A stretch of DNA of 64,000 nucleotides from CAVPUA01 sp963708805 (GTDB lineage: Bacteria; Actinomycetota; Actinomycetes; Mycobacteriales; Jatrophihabitantaceae). The notes beneath the pieces are model-generated. The model did no database searches and was not told the DNA's origin. It saw only the letters and a list, made by a program, of their open reading frames with translations. Positions 23,457-33,161 of this stretch are shown here, one piece after another (positions within the stretch are counted from its first letter, which is position 1; the number at the start of each line of letters is the position of its first letter). The stretch is taken from the NCBI GenBank assembly GCA_963708805.1, contig CAVPUA010000003.1, positions 248,001 to 312,000 on the forward strand. The letters are read 5' to 3'. The position numbers were made by a program, and so were the translations under genes.

Positions 23457-24880
23457 ATGGCCGGGTTGGGTGAGTACCGCAAGAAGCGCGATCCCAAACG
23501 CACGCCCGAGCCGGTGCCGTCGTCCGACCCCTCTGCGAGTGACGGCAACAGCTTCGTCGTGCAGGAACATCACGCCACCGCGCTGCACTGGGACTTCCGC
23601 CTCGAACACGACGGCGTGCTCGTGTCGTGGGCGCTGCCCAAGGGCGTCCCGCCCGACCCCAAGGTCAACCACCTGGCCGTGCACACCGAGGATCACCCGC
23701 TGGAGTACGCGACGTTCGGAGGCGACATCCCGAAGGGCGAGTACGGCGGCGGCACCGTCAAGATCTGGGACCACGGCACCTACGAGCTCGAGAAGTGGAC
23801 CGACCGCGAGGTGAAGGTCGTCCTGCACGGAGAACGGGTGCAGGGACGGTACGTGCTGTTCCAGACCGGCGGGAAGAACTGGATGATCCATCGTATGGAC
23901 AAGCCCGCGAAGCCCGACTGGGCGCCGCTGCCCGAGTTGATCAAGCCGATGCTCGCCGTCGCCGGCCCGCTGCCCGAGGGCGACGAGTGGGCCTACGAGA
24001 TGAAGTGGGACGGCGTCCGCGCGGTCACCTACGTCGAGGGTGGCCGGGTGCGGGCGATGTCGCGCAACGACCGCGACGTGACCGTCAGCTACCCCGAACT
24101 GCGCGCGATGGGGCTGGCGATCGGGTCGACTCAGTGCGTCCTGGACGGCGAGATCGTGGCGTTCGCCGCACGGCCGGCCGAGCTTCGGGACGCTGCAGCA
24201 GCGCATGCACGTGGCCGACGCGCGCACCGCTCGCCAGCTGGCCGAGCGAGGTGCCCGTCGTCTACGTGATCTTCGACCTGCTGCATCTGGAAGGGCGCTC
24301 GCTGCTGAAGCTGCCCTACGACGACCGCCGCGAGCTGCTCGAATCGCTCGAGCTCAACGGCGACTCGTGGCAGACCGTCCCGGTGTTCCACGACTCGGGC
24401 GCGGACGTCCTCGCCGCGAGCAAGGCCGCGGGCATGGAGGGCGTCGTCGCCAAGCGGCGCAACTCGCTGTACCTGCCGGGCAAGCGGTCGCCGTCCTGGA
24501 CGAAGGTGAAGCACATCCGCGCGCAGGAGGTCGTGATCGGCGGCTGGCACGCCGGCAACGGGCGGCGGGCCGGCCGGATCGGTGCGCTGCTCATGGGCAT
24601 TCCGTCCGAGGACGGGCTGCAGTACGTCGGGCAGGTCGGCACCGGGTTCACCGAGAAGATGCTCGACGACCTCGGCGCCCGGCTGGCCAAGCACGCGCGC
24701 AAGACCTCGCCGTTCGCGGGCGAGTTGCCCTCGGCGGTGCGGCGCGAGGCCCACTACGTGACGCCGATGCTCGTCGGCGAGGTCGCGTTCAGCGAACGGA
24801 CCACCGACGGCTTGCTGCGGCATCCGGCCTGGAGGGGGCTACGTCCGGACAAGGCCGTCAAGGACGTCCGCCCCGAATAG
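23457..24880 (+). CDS. ligD: LigD-type ATP-dependent DNA ligase with phosphoesterase domain (two frameshifts)
   Basis: The N-terminal 3'-phosphoesterase domain (EHHATALHWDFRLEHDGVL, WALPKGVP) is followed by the ligase domain with catalytic Lys 183 in EMKWDGVRA and a C-terminal OB fold (HYVTPMLVGEVAFSERT). There is no polymerase domain, so it is the short PE-Lig form. The frame breaks at about 24169 (extra C) and 24249 (extra A). Deleting both gives FADGRPSFGTLQQRMHVADA and AERVPVVYVIFDLLHLEG, a single protein of about 473 residues. LigD joins double-strand breaks with Ku; no Ku gene is in this window. GGCAGTAT precedes the ATG. Confidence 0.85.
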
Positions 24881-24899
24881 CTCGCGCGGTCGCACCCAG

Positions 24900-24973
24900 C
24901 CGCTTTGTGCCTGGATTGCGTGTCCGCGCTCGGTAATTCCAGGCGTCCAGCAGCGATTATGGGCACAAAGCGG
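24900..24973. repeat. Intergenic inverted repeat CCGCTTTGTGCC, copy 2
   Basis: CCGCTTTGTGCC (24900-24911) and GGCACAAAGCGG (24962-24973) are perfect 12-base inverted arms with a 50-base spacer, the same arms and spacing as at 3040-3109. The left arm continues TGGATTG like copy 1. It lies between ligD and the convergent cyclase gene, in no reading frame. Confidence 0.65.
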
Positions 24974-24990
24974 ATTCACACGATCACGCT

Positions 24991-25959
24991 TTAACCGCGG
25001 CGTCGGAGCAACGAGGGTTGCAGGTTGACGAAGCCGCGCACGGTGGCCGGGCGGATACGACGCAGGCGGTACTGGTCGTCGTCGAGCTCGGCGGCCAGGT
25101 TCAGATCGATCAAGATCGTTCCCGACCGCGCGAGGGACGCCAGCCGGCTGGCGATGTTGACCGTCGAACCGAACACATCGCCGAAGCGCCAGAGCACCGG
25201 CCCGAAGGCGACGCCGGCGTGCAGGGGCGGCAGCACCTCGTCGGCGTCGGCGAAGTCGATCATCGTCAACGCGATCTCGGCGCCGTCGATCGGATCGTCG
25301 GCCACATAGAGCACCTCGTCGCCGAGGGATTTGATGATGCGGCCGCGGTGGCGGGCGATGATCTCGGCCGCGGCCGCCTCGAATCGCTCGAGGACAGCCG
25401 CCAGTTCGTCCTCGCGGACCCGACGGGCCAGGCTCGTGTAGCCCGCGATGTCGACGAAGCCGATCGCCTGCGCGCCCGACGCCGACTCGTCACCGCCGAG
25501 CGCCCGCTCGGTGTGCGCGGCGAGGTGCCGCCGCCACACCAACCCCTGGATCGACTCGATGCGGGGCAGGATGCGCGCGACGAACTCGGCGATGTCGTCC
25601 TCGCTCGTGAGGGTGTCGGCGTGGGACGCGACGACTTCCAAGATCCGCTGCGTCTCCCATTCGGCCACGCGCGACATGCTCTGCCCGAGCATCCGGGTGA
25701 CCGACGTCCGCAGCGACTCGTCGATCACGCCGTCGTCCATCAAGTCGCCGGCCAGCCGCATCGCCTCGACGTCACGGTCGGTGAAGACGACCTCGTCGTC
25801 GCCCACCTCGGGAAAGCCGAGCGCGAGCCACAGGGTGTGCGCGGCCGCGGGCTCGATGCCGGCCAGCTCGGCCACCTGTAGCCGGGTGTACGCGCGCTGC
25901 CCGAGCAGGATCAGCTCGATCCGCTGGCGCAGCCGGCCCGGGTCGATGGGGCCGCTCAG
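24991..25959 (-). CDS. Class III adenylate/guanylate cyclase
   Basis: The N-terminal helical regulatory region includes ILLGQRAYTRLQVAELAG, an actinobacterial Rv1264/Rv2212-like domain, and the C-terminal cyclase domain has IGFVDIAGYTSLARRV (metal Asp), IKSLGDEVLY and FGSTVNIASRLAS. It makes cAMP (or cGMP) from NTP. The usual annotated start would be GTG 25875, but family sequence continues upstream. CTG 25959 overlaps the USP stop as CTGA and gives 322 residues. I prefer that start; the shorter one remains possible. Confidence 0.8.
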   Translation of the reverse strand: MSGPIDPGRLRQRIELILLGQRAYTRLQVAELAGIEPAAAHTLWLALGFPEVGDDEVVFTDRDVEAMRLAGDLMDDGVIDESLRTSVTRMLGQSMSRVAEWETQRILEVVASHADTLTSEDDIAEFVARILPRIESIQGLVWRRHLAAHTERALGGDESASGAQAIGFVDIAGYTSLARRVREDELAAVLERFEAAAAEIIARHRGRIIKSLGDEVLYVADDPIDGAEIALTMIDFADADEVLPPLHAGVAFGPVLWRFGDVFGSTVNIASRLASLARSGTILIDLNLAAELDDDQYRLRRIRPATVRGFVNLQPSLLRRRG

Positions 25960-26408
25960 GTCGTGTGCACGATCAGGACGTCGACACCGGACTGCCGGGC
26001 GACCTCGGCGGGCACCGAACCGAGCAGTCGACCGGCCAGCGTGTTGAGCCCGCGGTTGCCGACGACCAGCAGTTCGGCCTTGTACGAGCGCACGGTTTCC
26101 CGCAGCACCTTGGCCGCATCACCGCGCGACACGGTCGTCTCGACCTTGCGCGCACCGGCCTTCATCGCGCGGTCGCGAGCACGAGACACCGTGTCCTCGG
26201 CCGGAGCCGACCCGACGACTTGATAGGCGACGTCGGATCCCATCCGGTCCTGGTCACGCGCGACCTCGTCGCGGCCGGACGGCTCGTAGGCGCAGACGAT
26301 CACGAGCGTCGCGTCCGAATCGCCGGCGAGCGCACCCGCCCGGTCGACCGCGAGGAACGACGTGTCGGATCCGTCGGTGCCGACGACGATGTGCTGATAG
26401 GCGCCCAT
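25956..26408 (-). CDS. Universal stress protein (UspA family)
   Basis: 150 residues, single Usp domain. HIVVGTDGSDTSFLAVDRAG, the ATP-binding-type LLVVGNRGLNTLAGRLLGSV and VARQSGVDVLIVH are the standard motifs. Usp proteins accumulate in starvation and hypoxia. Here it is translationally coupled to a class III cyclase, as in some mycobacterial cAMP-responsive Usp loci, so it may bind cAMP or ATP. Confidence 0.85.
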   Translation of the reverse strand: MGAYQHIVVGTDGSDTSFLAVDRAGALAGDSDATLVIVCAYEPSGRDEVARDQDRMGSDVAYQVVGSAPAEDTVSRARDRAMKAGARKVETTVSRGDAAKVLRETVRSYKAELLVVGNRGLNTLAGRLLGSVPAEVARQSGVDVLIVHTT

Positions 26409-26497
26409 GGAACCTCCCGAAGATAGCTACTGCCGAGTAGGACCCTAACGGGGACTCGTGCTCGGCGCATGGCGAGCGGGTCGCGCTGCCACACCGG

Positions 26498-27247
26498 TCA
26501 GGAGGTTCGGCCGAGCACGACGTCCGCGTCGAGCTCGCCGGTGACCACCCGCCGGGCCGTCTCGGACAGGGGCAGGTTGTTGGAGCGGCAGAAGTCACGC
26601 AGCACGGCGAAGGCCGGCTCTACCTCCAGCGATCCGCGTTCGGCCAGCCGGCCCTTGGCCTGCTCGATGGCCAGCCGACTGTTCAGCGCGGTCTGCAGCT
26701 GCTCGGCCAGCGTCTCGCGCCGCACGATCGCCCGGTTCTGCAGGATGCCGATGGTGGCCACATCGGCCAGGGCCTGGGCCACGTCGACATCGGCGAGCGA
26801 GAGGGTGACGGGAGTCGCGTAGAACAGGTTCAGCGCGCCGATCGTCTCGTCCCGCAACCGCATGGGCAGGGCCTGGACCGCGAAGAAGCCGCTCTCCATC
26901 GCCTTGGTCGCGAACAGCGGCCAGCGATCGACCGAGGTCCTCAACGAGGCGACCTCGACGGAGTGCCCTGACCGAAAACAGTCCAGGCACGGTCCCTCCT
27001 CGTTCTGCAGTTCGTAGAGCTCGAGCGACTGCATGAGCTCGCTCGAGGACGCCATGACCCGAAGCCGCCCGCGCTGATCGCTGATCACCACGCCGGCCGC
27101 GTCGCTGCCCAGGGTGTCGACGCAGATCCGGGTGAGCCGGTCGAGCAGGTCGACGACGTCGAAATCCTGCACCAACGTGTCGGCCAACATGACGAACGCG
27201 CCGTTGAGCTGGCGTTGACGTGACTCCGCCGTCGAACCTTCAGTCAT
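26498..27247 (-). CDS. GAF-ANTAR regulator
   Basis: 249 residues. The GAF domain (VLADTLVQDFDVVDLLDRLT and LQNEEGPCLDCFRSGHSVEV) precedes a C-terminal ANTAR RNA-binding three-helix bundle (LAEQLQTALNSRLAIEQAKG then RLAERGSLEVEPAF, LPLSETARRVV). Known ANTAR proteins act as antiterminators by binding dual hairpins in RNA. Its start overlaps the end of a second GAF-ANTAR gene (ATGA). Confidence 0.85.
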   Translation of the reverse strand: MTEGSTAESRQRQLNGAFVMLADTLVQDFDVVDLLDRLTRICVDTLGSDAAGVVISDQRGRLRVMASSSELMQSLELYELQNEEGPCLDCFRSGHSVEVASLRTSVDRWPLFATKAMESGFFAVQALPMRLRDETIGALNLFYATPVTLSLADVDVAQALADVATIGILQNRAIVRRETLAEQLQTALNSRLAIEQAKGRLAERGSLEVEPAFAVLRDFCRSNNLPLSETARRVVTGELDADVVLGRTS

Positions 27248-28014
27248 CTGTCCGACCCCTTTTCCGGTGGTGCCTGTTCATTGTCGTCCACGAATCGAAG
27301 TTCGCGCCGGACGACTGCGCGAGCAACCTCGTCCACTCTCGAACCGGTCGCGTAGGCGTGCGCCCGCAAGCGCACCAGGGCGTCGACGACGGTGACCTGC
27401 AACTGCTCGGCCAGCATCCCCGACGCCTGATAGACCTCGGTGCGGAAGACGCCCTCGTCCAGCTCGTCCGCGGGCTCGCCGCTCATCGCCTGCAGCAGGG
27501 CCAGCACCGTGTCGTCGGCCGCCCGCAGGGTGCTGGTCAGCGCGCGGCCGTCCAGCTGGCCCGCCGTTCGGCCGTACAACGTCAGCGTGCCGATCACGAT
27601 CGCGCCCAGCTGCAGCGGGAACGCGAAGATCGACGCGGCGCCGAGATCGAGGGCCGCGGCGGCGAAGGCCGGCCAGCGGGCCCGCCACTCAGCCGCACTC
27701 AGCTCGTTCACCAGCACCGGCCCCGATGTGGTGAACGCGTCCGCAGCCGGCCCCTCGCCGAGCATGAACCCGAGATCCTCGGCCCGGGCCGCGAGCTCGT
27801 CACTGGCGTAGGCCGTCCCGCGGTGTCCACCGGCATTGACGACCGCGACGGCGATGGCCGTGGCGGACGTCTGCTCCAGGCAGGCCGAACAGATCCGTTC
27901 GAGCAACGACGGGGACGAGTCGGTCGAGGCGATGTCGGGCCCCTTCTCATCGATGTCGTGAGCGAAGCCAGACAGAGCGGCGGGCGGCAGCTGGGCGGGG
28001 TCCGGGCCCGGCAC
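27244..28014 (-). CDS. GAF-ANTAR-like regulator
   Basis: 256 residues. GAF-like domain with SACLEQTSATAIAVAVVNAG and LGEGPAADAFTTSGPVLVNE, then a C-terminal helical region (YQASGMLAEQLQVTVVDALV, RLRAHAYATGSRVDEVARAV) that fits ANTAR but is less canonical than its neighbour. It heads the two-gene operon and could sense a small molecule and act on RNA with it, possibly as a heterodimer. Start ATG 28014; diverges from the PP2C gene. Confidence 0.75.
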   Translation of the reverse strand: MPGPDPAQLPPAALSGFAHDIDEKGPDIASTDSSPSLLERICSACLEQTSATAIAVAVVNAGGHRGTAYASDELAARAEDLGFMLGEGPAADAFTTSGPVLVNELSAAEWRARWPAFAAAALDLGAASIFAFPLQLGAIVIGTLTLYGRTAGQLDGRALTSTLRAADDTVLALLQAMSGEPADELDEGVFRTEVYQASGMLAEQLQVTVVDALVRLRAHAYATGSRVDEVARAVVRRELRFVDDNEQAPPEKGSDR

Positions 28015-28166
28015 ACGACAGGCGTGCCGTCTCTTGTTCGCTGTTGAACAGCGACAGCCACCGGTGTGAGGGTAGCGCAGCTACTTTCCCGTCGAGATAG
28101 TTCGGTCGCGAGCCGCGGGGACCAAATACCATTCGGCTCGGTTCACCGACCGCAAGGAGGACGCGC

Positions 28167-30251
28167 GTGGCCCTGTGCGACCCGGACGACGGTGCGGCAA
28201 CCGGCGAGCTGGATCCCGCCGCCGACCGCCTGCGCTGGCAGCTGGCCATCGACGCCGCGGGCATCGGCGGATTCGACTACGACCGAACGACCCGCCGGCT
28301 GCACCTCGACGACCGATTGCTGGCGATCTTCGGGCTGGACCGCGCCGACTACGACGATTCGGTCGAGATGTTCGCCTCCCACGTGCATCCCGCCGACCGC
28401 GACCGCATCGCCCAGGGCGTTCGCTTCGCGCTCGACACCGTCGGTGAGTACGAGGTGCAGTACCGCGTGATCCGACCGTCCGGTGAGGTCCGCTGGCTGC
28501 GGGCGCGCGGCCGGGCCCAACCCGGGCCCGACGGTCGCGCGGCCCGGCTGCTCGGCGCGGTGATCGACTTGACCGACTATCGCGACGACGACTCGCGAAC
28601 CGCCCGCATCCTCGAGTCGACCGCGGCCGGTTTCATGTCCCTCGACCGCGATTGGCACATCACCTACGTCAACGCCGAAGGTGAGCGGATCCTGGGTCAC
28701 CCCCGACAGGACCTGCTCGGCCGGATCATCTGGGACGTCTTCCCCGAGGCGGTCGGGAGCGATTTCGACACCGCGTACCGCCGGGCCATGCGCACCGGCC
28801 GGACCGAGACCCTGCAGGGATTCTCGCGCCCGCTGCAGGCCTGGCACGAGGTGCGGGCCTCGCCGACCGTGGACGGGCTGGCCCTCTATTTCGTCGACAT
28901 CACCGCGCAGCACGAGGTGCACGAGCTCGTCCAGCTCTCGGCCCGCGTCGGCGAGCGGCTGGCCGGCTCGCTCGAGATCGACGACGCCGTGCGCGAACTG
29001 GCCCGCCTGGTCGTGCCTCGTCTGGGCGACTGGTCCATCGTCTCGATCGTCGGCCCGGACGGCCGGCTGGAGGACGTCGCGAGCTGGCACGTCGACCCGC
29101 AGTTGCGCTCGGCGGTCGAGCAGTTCGCCGGGGCCCGGTTCTTCGAGCGCGACGCGCAGGGTCCGATGGGTGAAGCCCAGCACTCGCTCACACCGGTCAT
29201 CTACGCGACCGGGGTGATGGAGCGGATGTATGCCAATCTGCACTCGCCGGTGGCGATCGAGGCGGTCGAGCGCCTGCGCCCGGAGTCGTCGGCGGCCTTT
29301 CCGCTGAGCGCCAACGGCCGGGTGAACGGCATCTTGAGCATCTGCCGCGGACCCCAACGCCCGCCCTTCTCGATCGACGAGACGTCGGTGGCCATCGGCA
29401 TCGCCAACCGGGCCGGTATGGCGCTCGACAACGCCCGGCTCTACGCCGAGCAACGGGCGAACACCGAACGGCTCGCACAGGCCAATGAGCGCCTGATGCA
29501 GGTCGCGCAGCACGACCGTCGGGTGGCCCGGGCGCTGCAGGACTCGCTGCTGACGACGCTGCCTGAACCCGACCACCTGCACCTGGTCGCGCGCTACCTC
29601 CCGGCGAGCGCCGGTGATCAGGTCGGCGGCGACTGGTACGACGCGTTCATCCTGCCGACGGGCGCCACCACGTTGATCATCGGCGATGTCGTCGGCCACG
29701 ACATCTCGGCCGCCGCTGTCATGGGCCAGTTGCGCAACATGCTGCGAGCACTCGCTTGGGACCGCGACGAGCCACCGTCCCAGACGATCGGCCGCCTCGA
29801 CCGGGCGATCCGCGACCTTCGGCTGGACACGTTGGCGACGATCGCGCTGGTCAGCATCGAGCAGGGTCCCGCGGACGAGCGGGCTGGATTGCGCACCCTG
29901 CGCTGGACGAACGCCGGTCACCCGCCGCCGCTCGTGGTGACCACGGACGGCAAGGTGACCGTCCTCGAACGCCCAACCGACGTGCTGCTGGGCGTCGCGC
30001 CGCAACGGTCCCGGCACGACCACACCTACCAGGTGCCGCCCGAGTCGACTCTGCTGCTCTACACCGACGGACTGATCGAGACGCGCGACCAGGATCTCGG
30101 GTTCGGACTGGCCCGTCTGGTCGACGCGGTCGCCGAACATCACGCGCTCGAGCCGAACGCGCTTCTCGATGCGGTCATCTCGACGATGGTCGGCGACCAG
30201 CCCGAGGACGACGTCGCCGTGCTGGCCGTCCGCTTCGGCGCCGAACGCTGA
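28167..30251 (+). CDS. PAS-PAS-GAF-PP2C serine phosphatase (RsbU/SpoIIE type)
   Basis: 694 residues. Two PAS domains (about 20-130 and 140-240, with FDYDRTTRRLHLDDRLLAIF and FMSLDRDWHITYVNAEGERI), a GAF domain (about 250-420) and a C-terminal PP2C/SpoIIE domain (about 455-690) with GGDWYDAF, IIGDVVGHDISAAAVMGQLR and LLYTDGLIETRDQDL. These dephosphorylate anti-anti-sigma factors to switch on stress sigma factors. AAGGAGGA sits 5 bases before GTG 28167. It converges with the phytochrome-PP2C gene, 4 bases between stops. Confidence 0.88.
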   Translation: MALCDPDDGAATGELDPAADRLRWQLAIDAAGIGGFDYDRTTRRLHLDDRLLAIFGLDRADYDDSVEMFASHVHPADRDRIAQGVRFALDTVGEYEVQYRVIRPSGEVRWLRARGRAQPGPDGRAARLLGAVIDLTDYRDDDSRTARILESTAAGFMSLDRDWHITYVNAEGERILGHPRQDLLGRIIWDVFPEAVGSDFDTAYRRAMRTGRTETLQGFSRPLQAWHEVRASPTVDGLALYFVDITAQHEVHELVQLSARVGERLAGSLEIDDAVRELARLVVPRLGDWSIVSIVGPDGRLEDVASWHVDPQLRSAVEQFAGARFFERDAQGPMGEAQHSLTPVIYATGVMERMYANLHSPVAIEAVERLRPESSAAFPLSANGRVNGILSICRGPQRPPFSIDETSVAIGIANRAGMALDNARLYAEQRANTERLAQANERLMQVAQHDRRVARALQDSLLTTLPEPDHLHLVARYLPASAGDQVGGDWYDAFILPTGATTLIIGDVVGHDISAAAVMGQLRNMLRALAWDRDEPPSQTIGRLDRAIRDLRLDTLATIALVSIEQGPADERAGLRTLRWTNAGHPPPLVVTTDGKVTVLERPTDVLLGVAPQRSRHDHTYQVPPESTLLLYTDGLIETRDQDLGFGLARLVDAVAEHHALEPNALLDAVISTMVGDQPEDDVAVLAVRFGAER

Positions 30252-30255
30252 CCGG

Positions 30256-32523
30256 TCAGATCGAGCGGCGCAGGATCAGCGTCGTGGCGTCGTCCAGGCC
30301 GCCGGGATCGGCGACGGCGGCAAAGACCTCACGCGCCGCGCCGGGCAGCAACTCCAGGTGCTCGCGAAGCCGGTCGAAGCCGGTGTCGATGTCTTCGTCG
30401 CGCCGTTCGATCAGGCCGTCGGAGAAGACGATCAACGAGTCGCCCGACTCGAGGAGCGAACGAGCTGGAACGGCGCTCGGGCACGGTGATGCCCAGCGGC
30501 GGTGAGACGACGATCTCGGCCGGCTCGGCCCGGCCGTCCGCCGTCCGCACGAACGGGGTCGGATGCCCCGCGCTCGCGCCCAGCGCCTCGCCCGTCTCGA
30601 GGTCGACGCAGGCGACGACCGCGGTCGCGAACGCGCCGGGCAGCAGCAGCGAGCGTGAACCGATTCAGCTGATCGAGGGCGCGGCCGGGATCGCAGCCGT
30701 CGAGCAGGTAGGCGCGCAAGGCGTTACGCAATTGGGCCATCGTGCCCGCGGTGGCGACTCCGTGCCCCGCAACGTCGCCGAGCGCGACCGCCAGCTTGCC
30801 GTCCGGCAACGGGAACGCGTCGTACCAGTCGCCGCCGACCCGCCCCCCGGCGGCCGGCTCGTAATGCGCCGAGAGCGACCAGCCGGCGACGCTGGGCAGG
30901 CTGGCCGGAAGCAGGCTGCGCTGCAACACCTCGGCCGTCCGCAGATCGCGCTGCGAGCGGATGTAGAGCGCCTCGACGAGATGCTGGCGCAGGGTGGCGC
31001 CGAACTCGCGCTCGTGGATCGTCCACGGCTCGGATCGGTTCTTGATCTCCTCGCGCCAGCGCTCGAACGACTTGCGCGGACTCAGCCGGACGCCGTTCGT
31101 CCTCCTGGACCGCGATGGCCTTGTTGTGCGGGTCGCCGCCCCAGTCGACCGTGCGCTGCGCCTCGCCGCGGAACCACAACACCGACTGCCGGTCGGGCAG
31201 CAGCAGGGCCAGCACGACCGGCGGCCGAGCCAGGGACCGGCAGCTCAGGTGCCTCGATGATCAAGGAATCGGTGAAGTACAGCTCGTCCTGCTGACGGGC
31301 CGCCCAGGCTCGCGACGGCCCGGATCACCGACTCGTCCGGGACCGTGCCGCGCGTGGCCAGCCGCCCCTCGGCGATCACGGCGACGCCGTCCGCGCGCAG
31401 GAACTCGAGCAGGCTGGGCCGCGCCGGAGCGGCCCAGCATCGCGTCGGCCACCGGGCGCGACTCGTCCAGCGTCGCGGCGGTCAGCTCGGCCAGCCCCGA
31501 CTGCGCCCGCAGTCGCTGCCGCAGGCCGTCGTCCTCCTCGCGGTCGATGAGGCGCAGGGACAGCGTCGAGCCGAGGAACTCAGCCGCGGCCCGGACGCCG
31601 TAGGGCGGCGTGTGCGAACCGGAGTAGTGGTGACACGCGATCAGCCCCCACAGCCGGCCGTCGCGCAGCAGCGAGATCGACATCGACGCGCCGACGCCCA
31701 TGTTCTGCAGGTACTCGATGTGGATCGGGCGACACGCTGCGCAGCGTCGAGATAGGTCAGGTCGAGCGGGCCGCCGGCTGACGGGATCGAGGGCCGGCAC
31801 GAGCAGCGAGGGCTGATAGCCGACGTCGGAGATCAGCCGGACCCAGTTCTTCTCGTACAGCGCCCGCGCCTGGGCCGGGATGTCGCTCGCCGGGTAGTGC
31901 AGGCCGAGGAACGGGTTCAGGTCGTCGCGTTTGGCCTCGGCCACGACCTCGCCGTTGTACTCCTCGTCGTAGCGATAGACCATCACCCGGTCGAAGCCGG
32001 TCAGCGACCGGACGGCTCGGGCGGTGATGTCGTACAGCTCGTCCAGGGTGACGGCCCGGTTGAGCTCGCTGACCGTGGTACGCACCGACAGGTAGGTGTT
32101 CGGGAACGAGAAGGGGCGCGGCCCCTCGGCCGGCTCGAGTTCGATCACGAGCAGGCCGCTGCCCGCACGATGCAGGATCGCGTCGAACAGGACCGTCGCC
32201 CCGTTGACTCGACCCGGGCATCGAGCGGGTTGCGCTCGCGCAGGTCGCCGAACACCGCGGCGGCGCGCGCCACGGTCGCCGCGGCCGATTTCCCGATCAC
32301 CGCCGAGCAGCTCGCGGCCGAGGGCGTCGTCGGCCTCGACTCCGAGGTGATCGACCAGGTTCGCCGAGACCTGGGTGATCGTGAAATCGGGCTCGCGAAC
32401 TGCGATGAGGACGCCGCGCGGCTGGATGCTGCCCGGGATGTGGATCGGCTCGCGGGCGCAGTTGTCGAGATCGATCGGCGTTCCGACCGGCAGCAGCTCC
32501 GTCGACTGTCGCTCATGCGGCAA
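30256..32523 (-). pseudogene. Bacteriophytochrome fused to a PP2C phosphatase (many frame breaks)
   Basis: Read across several frames, one protein of about 755 residues is visible. PAS domain with biliverdin Cys 22 in DLDNCAREPIHIPGSIQPRG; GAF with LRSVSPIHIEYLQNMGVGAS context and DIPAQARALYEKNWVRLISD; PHY with LWFRGEAQRTVDWGGDPHNK; then a SpoIIE/PP2C domain (LQRSLLPASLPSVAGWSLSA, GGDWYDAFPLPDGKLAVALG, LIVFSDGLIERRDEDIDTGF). About ten single-base indels interrupt it (for example near 32300, 32222, 31775, 31740, 31420, 31280, 31100, 30650, 30460). TTG 32523 keeps the frame; an ATG at 32516 would need a frameshift. It would couple red light to phosphatase output. Sequence errors are more likely than decay because every domain is well conserved. 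Confidence 0.8.
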
Positions 32524-33107
32524 CCTCGGCCACGAACTGGTCGCACCACGCGTCCAGGGCGTCGAAGATCCGCGCGCCCGCCCGTACGACCGCGCTCGAT
32601 CCGGCCCTCGTCGACCCCGGTCCACTCGGCGAGCTCGACGAGGTAGGCGCGCCACATCGGACCGGGGCCCTCGGTGTACGGCGTGAACGAGCGAAGTGGT
32701 CGGTCGCGCACCGCGGGGATCGCCTGCAGGTGGCGGGCGATCACCGCGCCGCCGAGGGTCGAGCCTTCGGCGACGTAAAGCCAGCCCAGCACGTCGGCGG
32801 TCGTCGGACGCGACGTCCAGACGACCGCGCTCGCGGCGGGGATCCCCCCGAGCAGTCGAAGGTCGGCGGCCAGTAAGTCGGCCCGCCGGCGGCGGGACCA
32901 GTCGAGCCGGGCGGCCAAGGCGGAGTGCTCGCGCGCCCAAGAGGCCACGCCCGCTTCGGCGCCGAGCCAGAAGGAGTGGAGACAGGCCACAGCGGATCGC
33001 AGGGTCTCGGTGTCGAGTCCTGGATCAAGCAGGTTGAGTTTGGTTTCAACTCGGGTGTGGCTGGGTCGGGTGTGTCGTCTCAGTGACTCGGCAACGTTGG
33101 AACGCAC
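32513..33107 (-). CDS. bphO: Heme oxygenase (BphO-like; one frameshift)
   Basis: About 198 residues. The proximal heme ligand region is SLRRHTRPSHTRVETKL, with His near residue 17, and the distal helix is LYVAEGSTLGGAVIARHLQ. It oxidises heme to biliverdin, the chromophore of the phytochrome encoded immediately downstream. The final 25 residues are recovered in another frame as AVVRAGARIFDALDAWCDQF, ending at TGA 32513-32515, so there is one extra base near 32585. The end overlaps the phytochrome start, indicating one operon. Confidence 0.85.
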
Positions 33108-33161
33108 GCCCCTCCGTTCACAGTGTGTGGCGGGACATCTCTCGCAACAACCTATACCGGC

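Noticed and set aside
28143..30143. 666-codon minus frame opposite the PAS/GAF/PP2C gene
   Set aside because: Shadow of a gene with clear domains.
32513..32523. Phytochrome start at ATG 32516 with a frameshift
   Set aside because: A TTG start at 32523 keeps the correct frame without an indel, so the ATG is not needed.
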